Both the position numbers and the translations under genes were made by a program. Positions 25,207-34,198 of a stretch of 64,000 nt of DNA are shown piece by piece. The notes beneath the pieces were generated by a model. The model was not told the DNA's origin, did no database searches, and saw only the letters and a program-made list of their open reading frames with translations. This DNA comes from an uncultured Alphaproteobacteria bacterium (GTDB taxonomy: Bacteria > Pseudomonadota > Alphaproteobacteria > Rhodospirillales > Rhodospirillaceae): NCBI GenBank assembly GCA_900079695.1, contig LT599022.1, forward strand, positions 2,858,530 through 2,922,529, in the 5' to 3' direction. Within the stretch, counting starts at the first letter, position 1, and every line of letters begins with the position of its first letter.

Positions 25207-26238
25207 TCAGCGGCCGAGGGCTGCGCAGACCTTGGCGACGTAGGCCTCGCCGTCGAAGCCCACCTCCCTGGCCCGGGCGTACCAGGAGTCGTAGGCGGGC
25301 CGGTTGCGCTTCGGATCGGCGAGGGCGGCGCGCTGCTCCGGACTCGCGCTCCACATCTTCGCGCCGCGGCTCCGCATCTCCTGCAGGGCGGCTTCGACGT
25401 AGGCGGTGTGCCGGTCGAACGCCTCGGTTTCGATCCGCTTCATCTCGGCGGCGATCTGCTCGCGAACGTCCGGCGGCAGCTTCTGCCAGCGGTCCGCGTT
25501 GATCAGGATCGCCCAGCCGGTGATCGGGCTGAGGCCCCAGTCCTGCACGTTGCCCGCCACCCGCCAGAGCTCCATCGCGTTGCCGACGCACGCCGAGGTG
25601 AACACTCCGTCGATCACGCCGCGTTCGAGTGCTGGCATCAGCTCGCTCACCGGCAGCGGCGTCGGCTTCGCGCCGAGCGCCTCCATCAGCGCCGCGCTCT
25701 GCGGGTTGTGGACGCGCAGGCGCTTGGCCTTGAAGTCGTCGAGGCTGTGAATCGGCTCTTTCGAGAACAGCCGGGTGGTGCACCAGGCGCCCTCGGCCAG
25801 AACCTTGGCGTTCCATTGCCTGGCCCAGATCGCGGCGACGTCGTCGCCCCAGAAGGCGTTGCGGACCTTGACGTAGTCGTCGATGTCGTTGATCAGCCCG
25901 GGGAGATTGAAGATCCCCATGCGCGGCTCCTCGGCCGCGAGGTAGGTGTGCAGCGCCGCCGACATCGGCAGCCGTCCGTCGCGCACCGCCGAGGCGATCT
26001 GCGCCGGCGCCACCAGCGAATCCGACACCGTCACCGACACCCGGCCGCCGGTGGCCTTGGCGATGCGCTCGGGCACGCTGGCGGTGAAGTGCGAGTAGAG
26101 ATCGCCGGGACTGACGATCACCCCCATGGTGAGGTCGATCTTCTCGGCGGCGTGGGCGGGCGCGGCGCCGAGCAGGCAGGCGAGCGCCGCCGCGGCGAGG
26201 CCGCGGGAGAGCGCGAAGGCGCGAAGACGCGTGGCCAT
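25207..26238 (-). CDS. dctP: TRAP transporter substrate-binding protein (DctP family)
   Basis: A 343-residue secreted binding protein with a signal peptide ending near PAHAAEK. DctP-family features are visible, including SAALHTYLAAEEPRMG, the conserved arginine region FKAKRLRVHNPQSAALM, which in DctP proteins salt-bridges the carboxylate of the ligand, and GVIDGVFTSACV. The second ATG is chosen because GGGAGG is then at 9 bases. It is transcribed divergently from the fused membrane component, an unusual split. A 26-27 kb hairpin-rich gap below the gene (25175-25205) may end transcription. The ligand is expected to be an organic acid. Confidence 0.92.
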   Translation of the reverse strand: MATRLRAFALSRGLAAAALACLLGAAPAHAAEKIDLTMGVIVSPGDLYSHFTASVPERIAKATGGRVSVTVSDSLVAPAQIASAVRDGRLPMSAALHTYLAAEEPRMGIFNLPGLINDIDDYVKVRNAFWGDDVAAIWARQWNAKVLAEGAWCTTRLFSKEPIHSLDDFKAKRLRVHNPQSAALMEALGAKPTPLPVSELMPALERGVIDGVFTSACVGNAMELWRVAGNVQDWGLSPITGWAILINADRWQKLPPDVREQIAAEMKRIETEAFDRHTAYVEAALQEMRSRGAKMWSASPEQRAALADPKRNRPAYDSWYARAREVGFDGEAYVAKVCAALGR

Positions 26239-26310
26239 CTCCATAGTCCTCCCAATGTGTTTCGTTATCCGTTGCGACCGCGCGAGATTTTCTCGCGGCG
26301 ACGGGTTGCG

Positions 26311-26337
26311 TTATACGATCATACAATATTATTGTGT
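26311..26337. promoter_or_regulatory. Candidate GntR operator between dctP and dctQM
   Basis: TTATACGA (26311-26318) overlaps ATCATACAATAT (26318-26329), which enters the palindrome ACAAT-ATT-ATTGT (26323-26335). The same words recur at 33176-33187 (ATCATACAATAT) and 34201-34208 (TTATACGA), each in front of other genes of this cluster. The region is strikingly AT-rich. Confidence 0.6.
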
Positions 26338-26403
26338 GTCAAGACACCCGTCCCGCCGCGCGCCCGGAGCCCCGCTCCCCGCCGCCATGGAGGATGCCGC
26401 CCG

Positions 26404-28464
26404 ATGCCCGAGAGCCGCGCCGATCCCCGGGGTTTCGCCCCCGGACGCCCGGAAGCCCATGCCGTCGTCCGCGCCATCGACGCGCTGATCCGCGTCGCCG
26501 AAGGGGTGAGCGTGCTGGTGCTGCTCGGCATGGCGGGAATCGTCTGCTACGAGGTGATCGCGCGATTCGCGTTCAACGCGCCGACGGTCTGGGTCACCGA
26601 GGTCAGCACCTACATGTTCGTCGCCCTGGTGTTCCTCGGCCTCGCGGTGGCGCAGCGGGCGGGCTCGCACGTTCAGGTCGAGCTGCTCACTACCCATCTC
26701 GACGCGCCGCGCCGCGCCGTTCTCGAAGCCGTCGGCCTGTGGGTCGGGCTGCTGTTCGTCGCCGCGGCGGGCTGGCAGATGGCGCGCTTCAACTTTTCCG
26801 AATGGCTCTACGACACCCGCGACTGGGGGCTGCTCGCCACCCCGCAGTGGATTCCCGAGCTGCCGGTGACGCTCGGCTATCTGCTGTTCGCCGCCGCGAT
26901 ACTGCGCGACCTGTTCGTGCTGCGCCCGCCCGCCGCGGCGTGGCGGGCGTGGGCGGGACCCGCGATCGCCGCGGCGGTGGCGGCGGGTCTGGCGCTGTAC
27001 GGCGGGCGCGAGGTGACGCTGGCGGGTGGCGCGCTCGATCCCGGCGTCCCGATTCTCGGCGCGGGCGTGCTTGCCGCCGCGCTGGCGTGGAGCGGCGCGC
27101 GGGTGGCGCTGGCGGTGGCGCTGCTCTACGCGCTGGTCGCCGGGCTGTGCCTGCTGGCGCGCGATGCGTCGCCGGGGTGGACCGGCGCGGCGCTGGTGGC
27201 GGCGCTGCTGGTGCTGCTGGTGCTGGGGGTGCGGGTGGCGCTGGCGATGGGAGCGGTGGGGATGGTCGCGCTCCATCTGACGATGCCGCAGCCGCAGCTC
27301 GCGATTCTCGCCGACCGCTCGTGGACCAGCGTCAACACCTTCACCCTCACCGCGATCGCCACCTTCGTGCTGATGGGGGCGCTGCTGGTGCGCAGCGGCA
27401 TCACCTCCGAGCTGTTCGATGCGCTGATCCGCTGGTTCGGGCGCACCCCCGGCGGGCTCGCGCACGCCACCGTCGGCGCTTCGGCGGTGTTCGCGGCGGT
27501 GTCGGGCTCCAGCCTCGCCACCGCCGCGACCCTCGGCGCGGTGACCGCGCCCGAGATGATCCGCCGCGGCTACAGCCGCCGCCTCAGCTACGGCGTGGTC
27601 GCGGCGGGCGCGACCCTCGGCATTCTGATTCCGCCGTCGATCGCGATGATCATCTACGGCAACGTCGTCGGCGCGCCGGTCACCGTGCTGTTCATGGCCG
27701 GGGTGCTGCCCGGCCTGCTGCTGGCGGCGATGTTCATGGCCACCGCGTTCGTGTGGGCGCTGGCGGTGCCCGGCGCGACCCCCGACGAACGCGCCTACGG
27801 CTGGGGTGAGAAGCTCCGCGCCCTGGCCGGGGTGCTGCCGTTCCTGTTCCTGATCGCGATGGTGCTGGGTTCGCTCTACGCGGGCGTCGCCACCCCCACC
27901 GAGGCGGGCGCGGTGGGCGCGGCGGCGGCGCTGCTGCTGTGCCTGCAACGTCGCGCCCTTTCCCTGCGCGGGCTCTACGACGCGGCGCTCGAAACCGTCC
28001 GGGTCACGGCGTTCCTGATGCTGCTGGTGGTGGGGGCGTCGATCTTCAGCTGGGTGTTCGATTTCCTGCGCCTGCCGCGCGCGGCGGTGGAGGCGGTGAC
28101 GGCGGCGAATCTCGCGCCGTGGGTGGTGATGCTGCTGATCGGTCTCGTCTACCTCGGCCTCGGGATGATCATCGAAAGCATTTCGATGATGCTGATGACG
28201 CTCTCCGTGACCTTCCCGATCGTCGTCGCCCTCGGGTTCGATCCGATCTGGTTCGGCGTGGTGCTGGTGCTGCTGATCGAGATCGGCCTGATCACGCCGC
28301 CGGTGGGGATGGTGCTGTTCATCCTGCGCGGCCTGTCGGGCGACGTGCCGCTGCGCGCCATCGTTCTCGGGGTGCTGCCGTTCATCGTCGCGATGCTGGC
28401 GTTCGTGGTGCTGCTGTATCTCTTTCCCGGCATCGTCACCTGGCTGCCGTCGCGGATGGAGTAG
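26404..28464 (+). CDS. dctQM: TRAP transporter fused membrane subunits (DctQ-DctM)
   Basis: A 686-residue protein joining both TRAP membrane components. Residues about 20-175 form the four-helix DctQ part (GMAGIVCYEVIARFAFNAPT and the following helix pair), a hydrophobic linker of several helices follows, and from about residue 270 the DctM part contains SGSSLATAATLGAVTAPEM, GILIPPSIAMIIYG and IEIGLITPPVGM, the family's ion and substrate elements. It imports an organic acid with sodium together with the DctP protein. Start with GGAGGATG at 9 bases. The gene ends 3 bp before the convergent dehydrogenase stop. Confidence 0.93.
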   Translation: MPESRADPRGFAPGRPEAHAVVRAIDALIRVAEGVSVLVLLGMAGIVCYEVIARFAFNAPTVWVTEVSTYMFVALVFLGLAVAQRAGSHVQVELLTTHLDAPRRAVLEAVGLWVGLLFVAAAGWQMARFNFSEWLYDTRDWGLLATPQWIPELPVTLGYLLFAAAILRDLFVLRPPAAAWRAWAGPAIAAAVAAGLALYGGREVTLAGGALDPGVPILGAGVLAAALAWSGARVALAVALLYALVAGLCLLARDASPGWTGAALVAALLVLLVLGVRVALAMGAVGMVALHLTMPQPQLAILADRSWTSVNTFTLTAIATFVLMGALLVRSGITSELFDALIRWFGRTPGGLAHATVGASAVFAAVSGSSLATAATLGAVTAPEMIRRGYSRRLSYGVVAAGATLGILIPPSIAMIIYGNVVGAPVTVLFMAGVLPGLLLAAMFMATAFVWALAVPGATPDERAYGWGEKLRALAGVLPFLFLIAMVLGSLYAGVATPTEAGAVGAAAALLLCLQRRALSLRGLYDAALETVRVTAFLMLLVVGASIFSWVFDFLRLPRAAVEAVTAANLAPWVVMLLIGLVYLGLGMIIESISMMLMTLSVTFPIVVALGFDPIWFGVVLVLLIEIGLITPPVGMVLFILRGLSGDVPLRAIVLGVLPFIVAMLAFVVLLYLFPGIVTWLPSRME

Positions 28465-28467
28465 CGG

Positions 28468-29238
28468 CTACGGCGCGCCGGGGCCGTCTCCGGCGGTGAC
28501 GCCGCCGTCGATCACGAACACCCCGCCGGTGACCGCCACGGATTCCGGCGCGCAGAGATAGAGCGCCATCGCCGCCACCTCCTCCGGCTCCACCATCCGG
28601 CCGATCGGCTGGTAGCGGCGGAGCGCTTCCAGATAGCTCTCCGCGCGGTCGGGATAATACTGCCGGACGTAGTCCTCGACGAACGCGGTGCGCACCCGCG
28701 CCGGACAGATGCAGTTGGCGCGGATGCCGTGGGCGACGTAGTCGACGGCGATCGCGCGGGTCATCTGCACGATCGCCGCCTTGGTCGCGCCGTAGGCGAA
28801 GCGCTCGCGCATGCCGTGGATGCCCGCCAGCGAGGCGAGGTTGAGGATCGTGCCGCCGCCGCCCGCGATCATCGCGGGGAGGAAGGCGCGGGTGACCGCG
28901 AAGGTACCCTCGACGTTGACCGCCAGCACCGCGCGCAGGGCTTCGGGGGTGGTGTGGAGGAGATCGCCGACGGTGATCGCCGCGGCGTTGTTGACCAGCA
29001 CGTCGGGGGTCCAGCCGTCCGCCGCGAGATCGCGGGCGAGGGCTTCGAGGCGCGCCGCGTCGGTGATGTCGAGGGCTTCGGCGCGGATCTCGCCCGCGAG
29101 GCCGTGCGCCGCCGCCGCGTCGCCGTCGCGGTCGCTGACGATCACCCGCGCGCCCTCCGCCGCCAGCGCCGCGGCGATCGCCCGGCCGATGCCGCGCGCC
29201 GCGCCGGTGATCAGCGCGGTCCGGCCCGCCATCCTCAT
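28468..29238 (-). CDS. Short-chain dehydrogenase/reductase (first of a pair)
   Basis: A 256-residue classical SDR. It has cofactor motif TGAARGIG (residues 10-17), an acidic residue at the end of strand two (SDRD), which favours NAD+, the NNAA motif, catalytic Ser in LNLASLAGIHG and YGATK (Tyr/Lys). The C-terminal IDGG is normal. ATG overlaps the stop of the upstream SDR gene (ATGA). It is the last gene of the five-gene catabolic operon. The exact hydroxy-acid or alcohol substrate cannot be read from sequence. Confidence 0.9.
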   Translation of the reverse strand: MRMAGRTALITGAARGIGRAIAAALAAEGARVIVSDRDGDAAAAHGLAGEIRAEALDITDAARLEALARDLAADGWTPDVLVNNAAAITVGDLLHTTPEALRAVLAVNVEGTFAVTRAFLPAMIAGGGGTILNLASLAGIHGMRERFAYGATKAAIVQMTRAIAVDYVAHGIRANCICPARVRTAFVEDYVRQYYPDRAESYLEALRRYQPIGRMVEPEEVAAMALYLCAPESVAVTGGVFVIDGGVTAGDGPGAP

Positions 29239-30020
29239 CCCGCCGTCCATCCGCCGTCCACCGCCAGGGTCGCGCCGGTGATGTCGGCCCCCGCCGGGCC
29301 GCAGAGGAACGCCGCTAACGCGCCGACGCTCTCCATCGCCACGAAGCGCCCGGTCGGGTGGCGCGCCGCGACGTAGTCGGCGGCGACGTCGTCGGCGTCG
29401 CGGCCGGTTTCGGCGGCGGTGGCGGCGATGCGGCCGAGAATCGCCGGGGAGGGCACGGTGCCGGGGCTGAGCGCGTTGCAGGTGACGCCGGTGCGCGCGG
29501 TCTCGATCGCGATCGCGCGGGTCAGGCCGGTGAGCGCGGTCTTGGTGGTGACGTAGCCGACGCGGCCGGCGGCGCCGCGCGCGCCGAACACCGAGGCGAC
29601 GTTGAGGATCCGCCCCCAGCCCCGGCGCTTCATCTCCGGCAGGGTCAGCCGCACGAGGTGGAACGCCGCCGAGAGGTTCACCGCGATCTCTTCGTCCCAT
29701 TCGGCGGCGGAGATCTCCTCGATCGCGCCGAAGTGGCGCACCACCGCGTTGTTGACGAGAATGTCGACGCCGCCGAAGCGGCCGGTCGCGGCCGCCGCCA
29801 TCCGCGCGATTTCGGCGGGGGCGCGCAGGTCCGCGCCGTCGAACCCGGCCGCGACGCCGGTCTCCGCGGCGAGGGCGCGGGCCGCCGCCTCGCCCGCGCC
29901 GGGCGCGGCAAGGCCGTGCAGCATCACGTTCGCCCCGGCGGCGGCGAGGGCGCGGGCGATCGCGTGGCCGAGCCCGGAGAGCGAGCCGGTGACGAGGGCG
30001 GTGCGTCCGGCGAGAGTCAT
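29235..30020 (-). CDS. Short-chain dehydrogenase (3-hydroxybutyrate-dehydrogenase-like)
   Basis: A 261-residue classical SDR with TGSLSGLG, NNAV, catalytic Ser in LNVASVFGARG and YVTTK. The central region (AEWDEEIAVNLSAAFHLVRL, and NALSPGTV where bdhA-type enzymes have the C-terminal lid) resembles D-3-hydroxybutyrate dehydrogenases. It is clearly different from the adjacent SDR, so the operon can carry out two separate alcohol/ketone steps. Located 13 bp after the metallo-beta-lactamase gene. Confidence 0.88.
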   Translation of the reverse strand: MTLAGRTALVTGSLSGLGHAIARALAAAGANVMLHGLAAPGAGEAAARALAAETGVAAGFDGADLRAPAEIARMAAAATGRFGGVDILVNNAVVRHFGAIEEISAAEWDEEIAVNLSAAFHLVRLTLPEMKRRGWGRILNVASVFGARGAAGRVGYVTTKTALTGLTRAIAIETARTGVTCNALSPGTVPSPAILGRIAATAAETGRDADDVAADYVAARHPTGRFVAMESVGALAAFLCGPAGADITGATLAVDGGWTAG

Positions 30021-30033
30021 CGGCGGCTCCTCC

Positions 30034-30849
30034 TCAGAGCTGGCGCGGCGGCACGTCGAGGCGCGCGACGATCCCTTCGAGCGCGGCGTCCGGCGCGGGG
30101 TAGAGCGCCATCACCAGAGGGTCGTGGCCGGGGATCACGTGGTCCGGTCCGTCGGCGAGGGCGTGCACGGTGCGGTAGCCTTCGAGCAGGTCGCCGACGT
30201 TGTAGACCGCGGGAAACGGCAACTGGCGGCGGAGGTTGAGGTAGAGGTGCGCGGCGTCGGAGGCGATCACCACCCAGCCTCGCCGGGTCCACACCCGCAC
30301 CGCCTGGAGCCCGTCGGTATGGCCGCCGATGCGATGCAGCGACAGCCCGGGAACGATCTCGACCGCACCGTCGTGAAAGCTCATCCGCCCGGCGAACAGG
30401 TGCCGCACGAACGCCACCACGTCCTCGACGTGGAACGGCCCGCGCAGCACCTCGTGGCACATGCAGCGGCCGGTGGCGTAGGCGGCCTCGGCGTCCTGGA
30501 GGTGGAAACGGGCGGCGGCGAAGTCGCCGAGGGTTCCGGCGTGGTCGTAATGCAGGTGGGTGAGGATCACGTCGTCCACCCGCGCCGCGTCGATGCCGAT
30601 CAGCGCCAGCCCCTCCGCCGGGCGGCGGAACAGCTCGCGGCCGCGCGCGGCGGCCTGATCGGCGCCGAATCCGGTGTCGATCACGAACGCCCGGTCGGCG
30701 CGCTTCGCCACCCAGACGAAATAGTCGAGATCGGATCCGGCCTCGTGCAGGTCCGCGCCGATCGCGTTGTCTCCGGCGCTGCGGCCGGTGTGGCGGGCAT
30801 AGCGGATCGCGAACAGTTCGAACGGTTCGCCGGGCGGGGTCGGGGGCAT
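30034..30849 (-). CDS. Metallo-beta-lactamase-fold hydrolase (lactonase-like)
   Basis: A 271-residue enzyme with the zinc motif HLHYDHAG (about residue 97), a second metal His in IGGHTDG, Asp in SDAAH and the final His in VIPGHDP. The layout is that of AHL-lactonase/AttM-like members that open lactone rings. In a catabolic operon it more probably hydrolyses a lactone or thioester intermediate than a signal molecule. Flanked by MmgE/PrpD (15 bp) and SDR (13 bp) genes in the same direction. Confidence 0.85.
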   Translation of the reverse strand: MPPTPPGEPFELFAIRYARHTGRSAGDNAIGADLHEAGSDLDYFVWVAKRADRAFVIDTGFGADQAAARGRELFRRPAEGLALIGIDAARVDDVILTHLHYDHAGTLGDFAAARFHLQDAEAAYATGRCMCHEVLRGPFHVEDVVAFVRHLFAGRMSFHDGAVEIVPGLSLHRIGGHTDGLQAVRVWTRRGWVVIASDAAHLYLNLRRQLPFPAVYNVGDLLEGYRTVHALADGPDHVIPGHDPLVMALYPAPDAALEGIVARLDVPPRQL

Positions 30850-30864
30850 CGCGTCCTCCTCGGG

Positions 30865-32208
30865 TCAGCGGGCGGCGAGCCGCGGGATCGCCGCGGCGTC
30901 GGGCAGGGCGTCGAGGGTCCAGGCCGCCGCGATCAGCGCCTCGACGTCGCCGGGAAATCCCGCCGCGCGCGCCTGGGCGCGCAGCTTGTCGGCGATCTCG
31001 GCGTCGGACAGCGGGTTGCCGGGCGTGCCCCGGGCCGCCGCGATCGCGACCGTGCGGCGCGCGCCGTCGCGGGTTTCGACCGTCATCTCGACCGCAGCGA
31101 TGTCGCACGCCGGGTCGTCGACGAACCGCACCTCGGGGCGGCGGCCGAGAGTTTCCGCCACCGCGCGGTCGGAGAACGCGGCCGGGTCGGCCGCGCCGGT
31201 CTTGAGCGCGACGGCGATGGCGTGCTGGGCGCTGACCTGGGATTCCCGTCCGGTGGTTGCGTCGGGGCGGTCGGTGCGCTGGCGCAGCAGCGGGTGCCCG
31301 CGCAGGGTGACGCGCACCGCGTCGTCCCACGCCAGACCTTCGCCCCGCAGGCGCAGGCAGGCGTCGATCACCGGGTTGAGCACCACGCCGACCGGATAGG
31401 GCTTGTAGGTGTTGCCGCCGAATTCCCAGCGCTCGCCGAGGCCGTCGACGAGGGCGGCGAGGTCGGGCGGGTCGGCGAACACCCGGGCGAAGCCGCGCGT
31501 GCCGCTCAACGGTGCGGCGGGGCCGTCGAGGCCCGCCTGCGCCAGCAGCGCGGCGAGCAGGCCGCCGCGAGCGGCGTTGCCGACGCTGACGCTCTTCGCC
31601 ATCGTCCCCAGGGTTTCCACCAGCCCGGCGGCCTGCGCGGCGGCGGCCGAGATCGCCGCGATCAGGCGGTGGCGGTCGAGCCCGAGCAGCGCGCCGACGC
31701 CGAGCGCCGCGCCGAACGGCCCGCAGGTGGAGGTGACGTGCCAGCCGCGCGCGTAGTGCGCCGGAGTGAGGGCGTTGCCGAGGCGGCATTCCACCTCCGC
31801 CCCGAGCACGAACGCGCGCAGGAGGGCGCGGCCGGAGACCGGCCGGGTTTCGGCGAGCGCGAACAGCGCGGGCGCGACCGGCGCGGTGGGGTGGACGATC
31901 GTCGGCGTGTGGGTGTCGTCGAAGTCGTGGACGTTGGCGGCGGCGGCGTTGAGGAACGCCGCGAGCGCCGCGTCGACCCGCTCGGCGCGGCCGACGAGAC
32001 CCGCCGACGGCGGCCCGGAGAACGGCCGCAGCGCCGCGAGCAGGACGTCGATCTCCCCCGCACCCGCGAAGCCGGTGGCGAGGATGTTGACGATCGCCCG
32101 GCGCGCCTGATGCCGCACCGCCTCGGGGATCGCCTCCCACGGGGTGGTCTCGACGAACCCGGCGATCGCGGCTTCCACGGCTCCGGGAGTTTCGGGATCG
32201 ATCGGCAT
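30865..32208 (-). CDS. MmgE/PrpD family protein
   Basis: A 447-residue member of the MmgE/PrpD fold, which includes 2-methylcitrate dehydratase, cis-aconitate decarboxylase and iminodisuccinate epimerase. Recognisable features are VHDFDDTHTPTIVHPTAPV near residue 92, the GWHVTSTCGPFGAALG block and YKPYPVGVVLNPVIDA. The usual PrpD-specific C-terminal features are not obvious, so the substrate may be another branched di- or tricarboxylate. It lies 16 bp after the 3-hydroxyisobutyrate-dehydrogenase-like gene. Confidence 0.88.
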   Translation of the reverse strand: MPIDPETPGAVEAAIAGFVETTPWEAIPEAVRHQARRAIVNILATGFAGAGEIDVLLAALRPFSGPPSAGLVGRAERVDAALAAFLNAAAANVHDFDDTHTPTIVHPTAPVAPALFALAETRPVSGRALLRAFVLGAEVECRLGNALTPAHYARGWHVTSTCGPFGAALGVGALLGLDRHRLIAAISAAAAQAAGLVETLGTMAKSVSVGNAARGGLLAALLAQAGLDGPAAPLSGTRGFARVFADPPDLAALVDGLGERWEFGGNTYKPYPVGVVLNPVIDACLRLRGEGLAWDDAVRVTLRGHPLLRQRTDRPDATTGRESQVSAQHAIAVALKTGAADPAAFSDRAVAETLGRRPEVRFVDDPACDIAAVEMTVETRDGARRTVAIAAARGTPGNPLSDAEIADKLRAQARAAGFPGDVEALIAAAWTLDALPDAAAIPRLAAR

Positions 32209-32224
32209 GCGCCGCGCCTCCGGG

Positions 32225-33124
32225 TCAGGATTTCGCCGCCTTGCCCTTCACCTCCACCCCCGCCCATTCCTCGACCACGCGGATCACGCCGGTCAGGTCG
32301 GTTTCCGGGCCGAGGCGGTCGCGGGCGATGGCGAGGAGGGTGCGCACCGCGCCGCCGACGATCATCGGCACGCCGAGGCGGTCGCCCTCCTCGACGCACA
32401 GCCGCGCGTCCTTGGTCGAAAGGCCGATGCTGAAGCCGAAATCGAAGGTGCGCGGCAGCACGAACTTCGGGATCTTGTTCGCGGTGGCGCTGTTGCCGCC
32501 GGTTCCGGCGTTCAGCACCTCGATCATCCGGTCCGGGTCGAGCCCCGCCTTGACCCCCATCACCAGGGTCTCGGAGGCGATGGTGAGCGCGGCGGTGGAC
32601 ATCAGGTTGTTGATCAGCTTCATCGTCTGGCCCTGGCCCGGGCGCTCGCCGACGGTGAAGACCTTGCCGAGCGCCGCCAGCACCGGCGCGAGTTCGGCGA
32701 TCGCCGCCGGGTCGCCCGCCGCCATCATCGCCAGCGTGCCCGCCTTCGCTCCGGCGACGCCGCCGCTGACCGGGCAATCCACCAGGGTCTTGCCCGCCTC
32801 GGCGAGCGCCTGCGCGATCTCGGTCTCGACCCGCGGCCCGGTGGTGGAGAGGTCCACCACTACCTGCACCCGCGCGCATCCGGCCAGGGCGACCGCCACC
32901 GCGCGCACCGCCTCGGGCGTTGGCAGCGACAGGAACACCACCTCCGACGCCGCGCCGAGGTCGGCGAGCGAGGCCGCCACGGCCGCGCCCTCGGACGCGA
33001 GACCCGCCGCGGCGTCGGCGCGCAAGTCGTGAACCGCGAGGGCGTGCCCCGCCGCCAGCAGTCGGCCGCACATCGGCACGCCCATGTTGCCGAGCCCGAC
33101 GAACCCGTACGCGCGATCGTGCAT
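32225..33124 (-). CDS. 3-hydroxyisobutyrate dehydrogenase family beta-hydroxyacid dehydrogenase
   Basis: A 299-residue NAD(P)-dependent enzyme. The Rossmann motif GFVGLGNMGVPMCGRLLAAG, substrate-binding DCPVSGGVAGAKAGTL, and the catalytic lysine in GQGQTMKLINNLM (about residue 170) are intact. The family covers 3-hydroxyisobutyrate, tartronate semialdehyde and 2-hydroxymethylglutarate dehydrogenases. ATG has a GGGGGG purine run upstream, and an ATCATACAATAT site lies 52 bp further up. It is the first gene of the operon HIBADH - MmgE/PrpD - MBL - SDR - SDR. Confidence 0.9.
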   Translation of the reverse strand: MHDRAYGFVGLGNMGVPMCGRLLAAGHALAVHDLRADAAAGLASEGAAVAASLADLGAASEVVFLSLPTPEAVRAVAVALAGCARVQVVVDLSTTGPRVETEIAQALAEAGKTLVDCPVSGGVAGAKAGTLAMMAAGDPAAIAELAPVLAALGKVFTVGERPGQGQTMKLINNLMSTAALTIASETLVMGVKAGLDPDRMIEVLNAGTGGNSATANKIPKFVLPRTFDFGFSIGLSTKDARLCVEEGDRLGVPMIVGGAVRTLLAIARDRLGPETDLTGVIRVVEEWAGVEVKGKAAKS

Positions 33125-33175
33125 CCGTTTCCCCCCGACGATGGGGGCGGCGCGACCGCCCCGGTTGATCCGACA

Positions 33176-33187
33176 ATCATACAATAT
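33176..33187. promoter_or_regulatory. Candidate GntR operator in front of the five-gene operon
   Basis: ATCATACAATAT, identical over 12 bp to the site between dctP and dctQM. It lies between the dehydrogenase start and the stop of the upstream hydrolase gene, arguing for a separate promoter here. Confidence 0.55.
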
Positions 33188-33228
33188 GGTTGCCCAAGCC
33201 GGATCGACAACGGACGAAATCGGACAGG

Positions 33229-34140
33229 CTAGACCGCGGCGCTCTCCTCCGCCGCGACGCGGGCGAAGAAGCCGCGGAATTCGGCGGTTACCCGCTCGGG
33301 GCATTCCTCGGCGAGGTAATGGCCGCCGGGCAGGGGGCCGCCCTCGACGCGCGCGGCGCGCCGCCGCCAGAGGGCGAGCGGGTCGAAGCACTTTCCGACG
33401 ATGCCGTGTTCGCCCCACAGCGCGCGCACCGGCATCGGCAGCCGGAAGTCGCCGTCGGCGTCGTCGTGGGCGATGTCGAGGGTGGCGGCGGCGCGATAGT
33501 CCTCGCAACTGCCGCGAATCGCGTCCGGATCGGCGAAGCAGGCGAGGTATTCGGCGAGCGCGTCCTCCGCGAACGGCGTCATCCCCGCCGAGCCGGAACC
33601 GCACTTCTTGCGCCAGTAGGCTTCCGGGTCGGCGCCGATCATGCGTTCGGGGAAGGGCGCCTTCTGGATCAGGAAGAACCAGTGCCAGTAGGCGCGCGCG
33701 AACGCCTCGGTGGTGGCGCGGTACATCTCCCGTGTCGGCGCGATGTCGAGCGTGCAGAGCGCGCGCACCCGCGCCGGGCAATCGGCGGCGAGGCGGTGGG
33801 CGACCCGCGCGCCACGGTCGTGCGCGCCGACGAAGAACCGCTCCGCGCCGAAGTGCGTCATCACCGCCGCCATGTCGAGCGCCATCGCGCGCTTGGAGTA
33901 GCTGGCGTGATCGGGAACGCTCGCGGGCTTGGACGAGCGGCCGTAGCCGCGCAGGTCGGCGCAGACGACCAGGTGGTCGCGGGCGAGATCGGGGGCGACG
34001 CGGTGCCACATCGCCGAGGTTTGCGGGTAGCCGTGCAGCAGCAGCAGCGCCGGGCCGGAGCCGCCGACGCGGCAGAAGATCTCGACGCCGTCGCCGACGG
34101 CGACGCGATGTTCGGAAAAGCCGGGGAACATGGCGGACAT
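33229..34140 (-). CDS. Alpha/beta hydrolase, fluoroacetate (haloacetate) dehalogenase-like
   Basis: A 303-residue alpha/beta hydrolase. The nucleophile elbow is GAHDRGARV, so the nucleophile is Asp108, as in dehalogenases, not Ser. Arg109 and Arg112 (carboxylate binding), the His153-Trp154 pair in AYWHWFFL, Tyr215 in CEDYRA and base His274 in GGHYLAEE match the set D110, R111, R114, H155, W156, Y219, H280 of the Rhodopseudomonas palustris fluoroacetate dehalogenase in order and near-identical spacing (family recall, no alignment run). It would convert a haloacetate to glycolate and halide. Epoxide hydrolase is the main alternative. It is divergent from leuC. Confidence 0.85.
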   Translation of the reverse strand: MSAMFPGFSEHRVAVGDGVEIFCRVGGSGPALLLLHGYPQTSAMWHRVAPDLARDHLVVCADLRGYGRSSKPASVPDHASYSKRAMALDMAAVMTHFGAERFFVGAHDRGARVAHRLAADCPARVRALCTLDIAPTREMYRATTEAFARAYWHWFFLIQKAPFPERMIGADPEAYWRKKCGSGSAGMTPFAEDALAEYLACFADPDAIRGSCEDYRAAATLDIAHDDADGDFRLPMPVRALWGEHGIVGKCFDPLALWRRRAARVEGGPLPGGHYLAEECPERVTAEFRGFFARVAAEESAAV

Positions 34141-34198
34141 GACGGGTCCCTTCGATCGGAATGCCTGTCTCTGAGAGATAGTCCCGTCCGGCGGGGAT

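Noticed and set aside
26329-27948. 539-codon minus-strand open frame inside dctQM
   Set aside because: Shadow of the TRAP membrane gene; Gln/Arg/His-rich without motifs.
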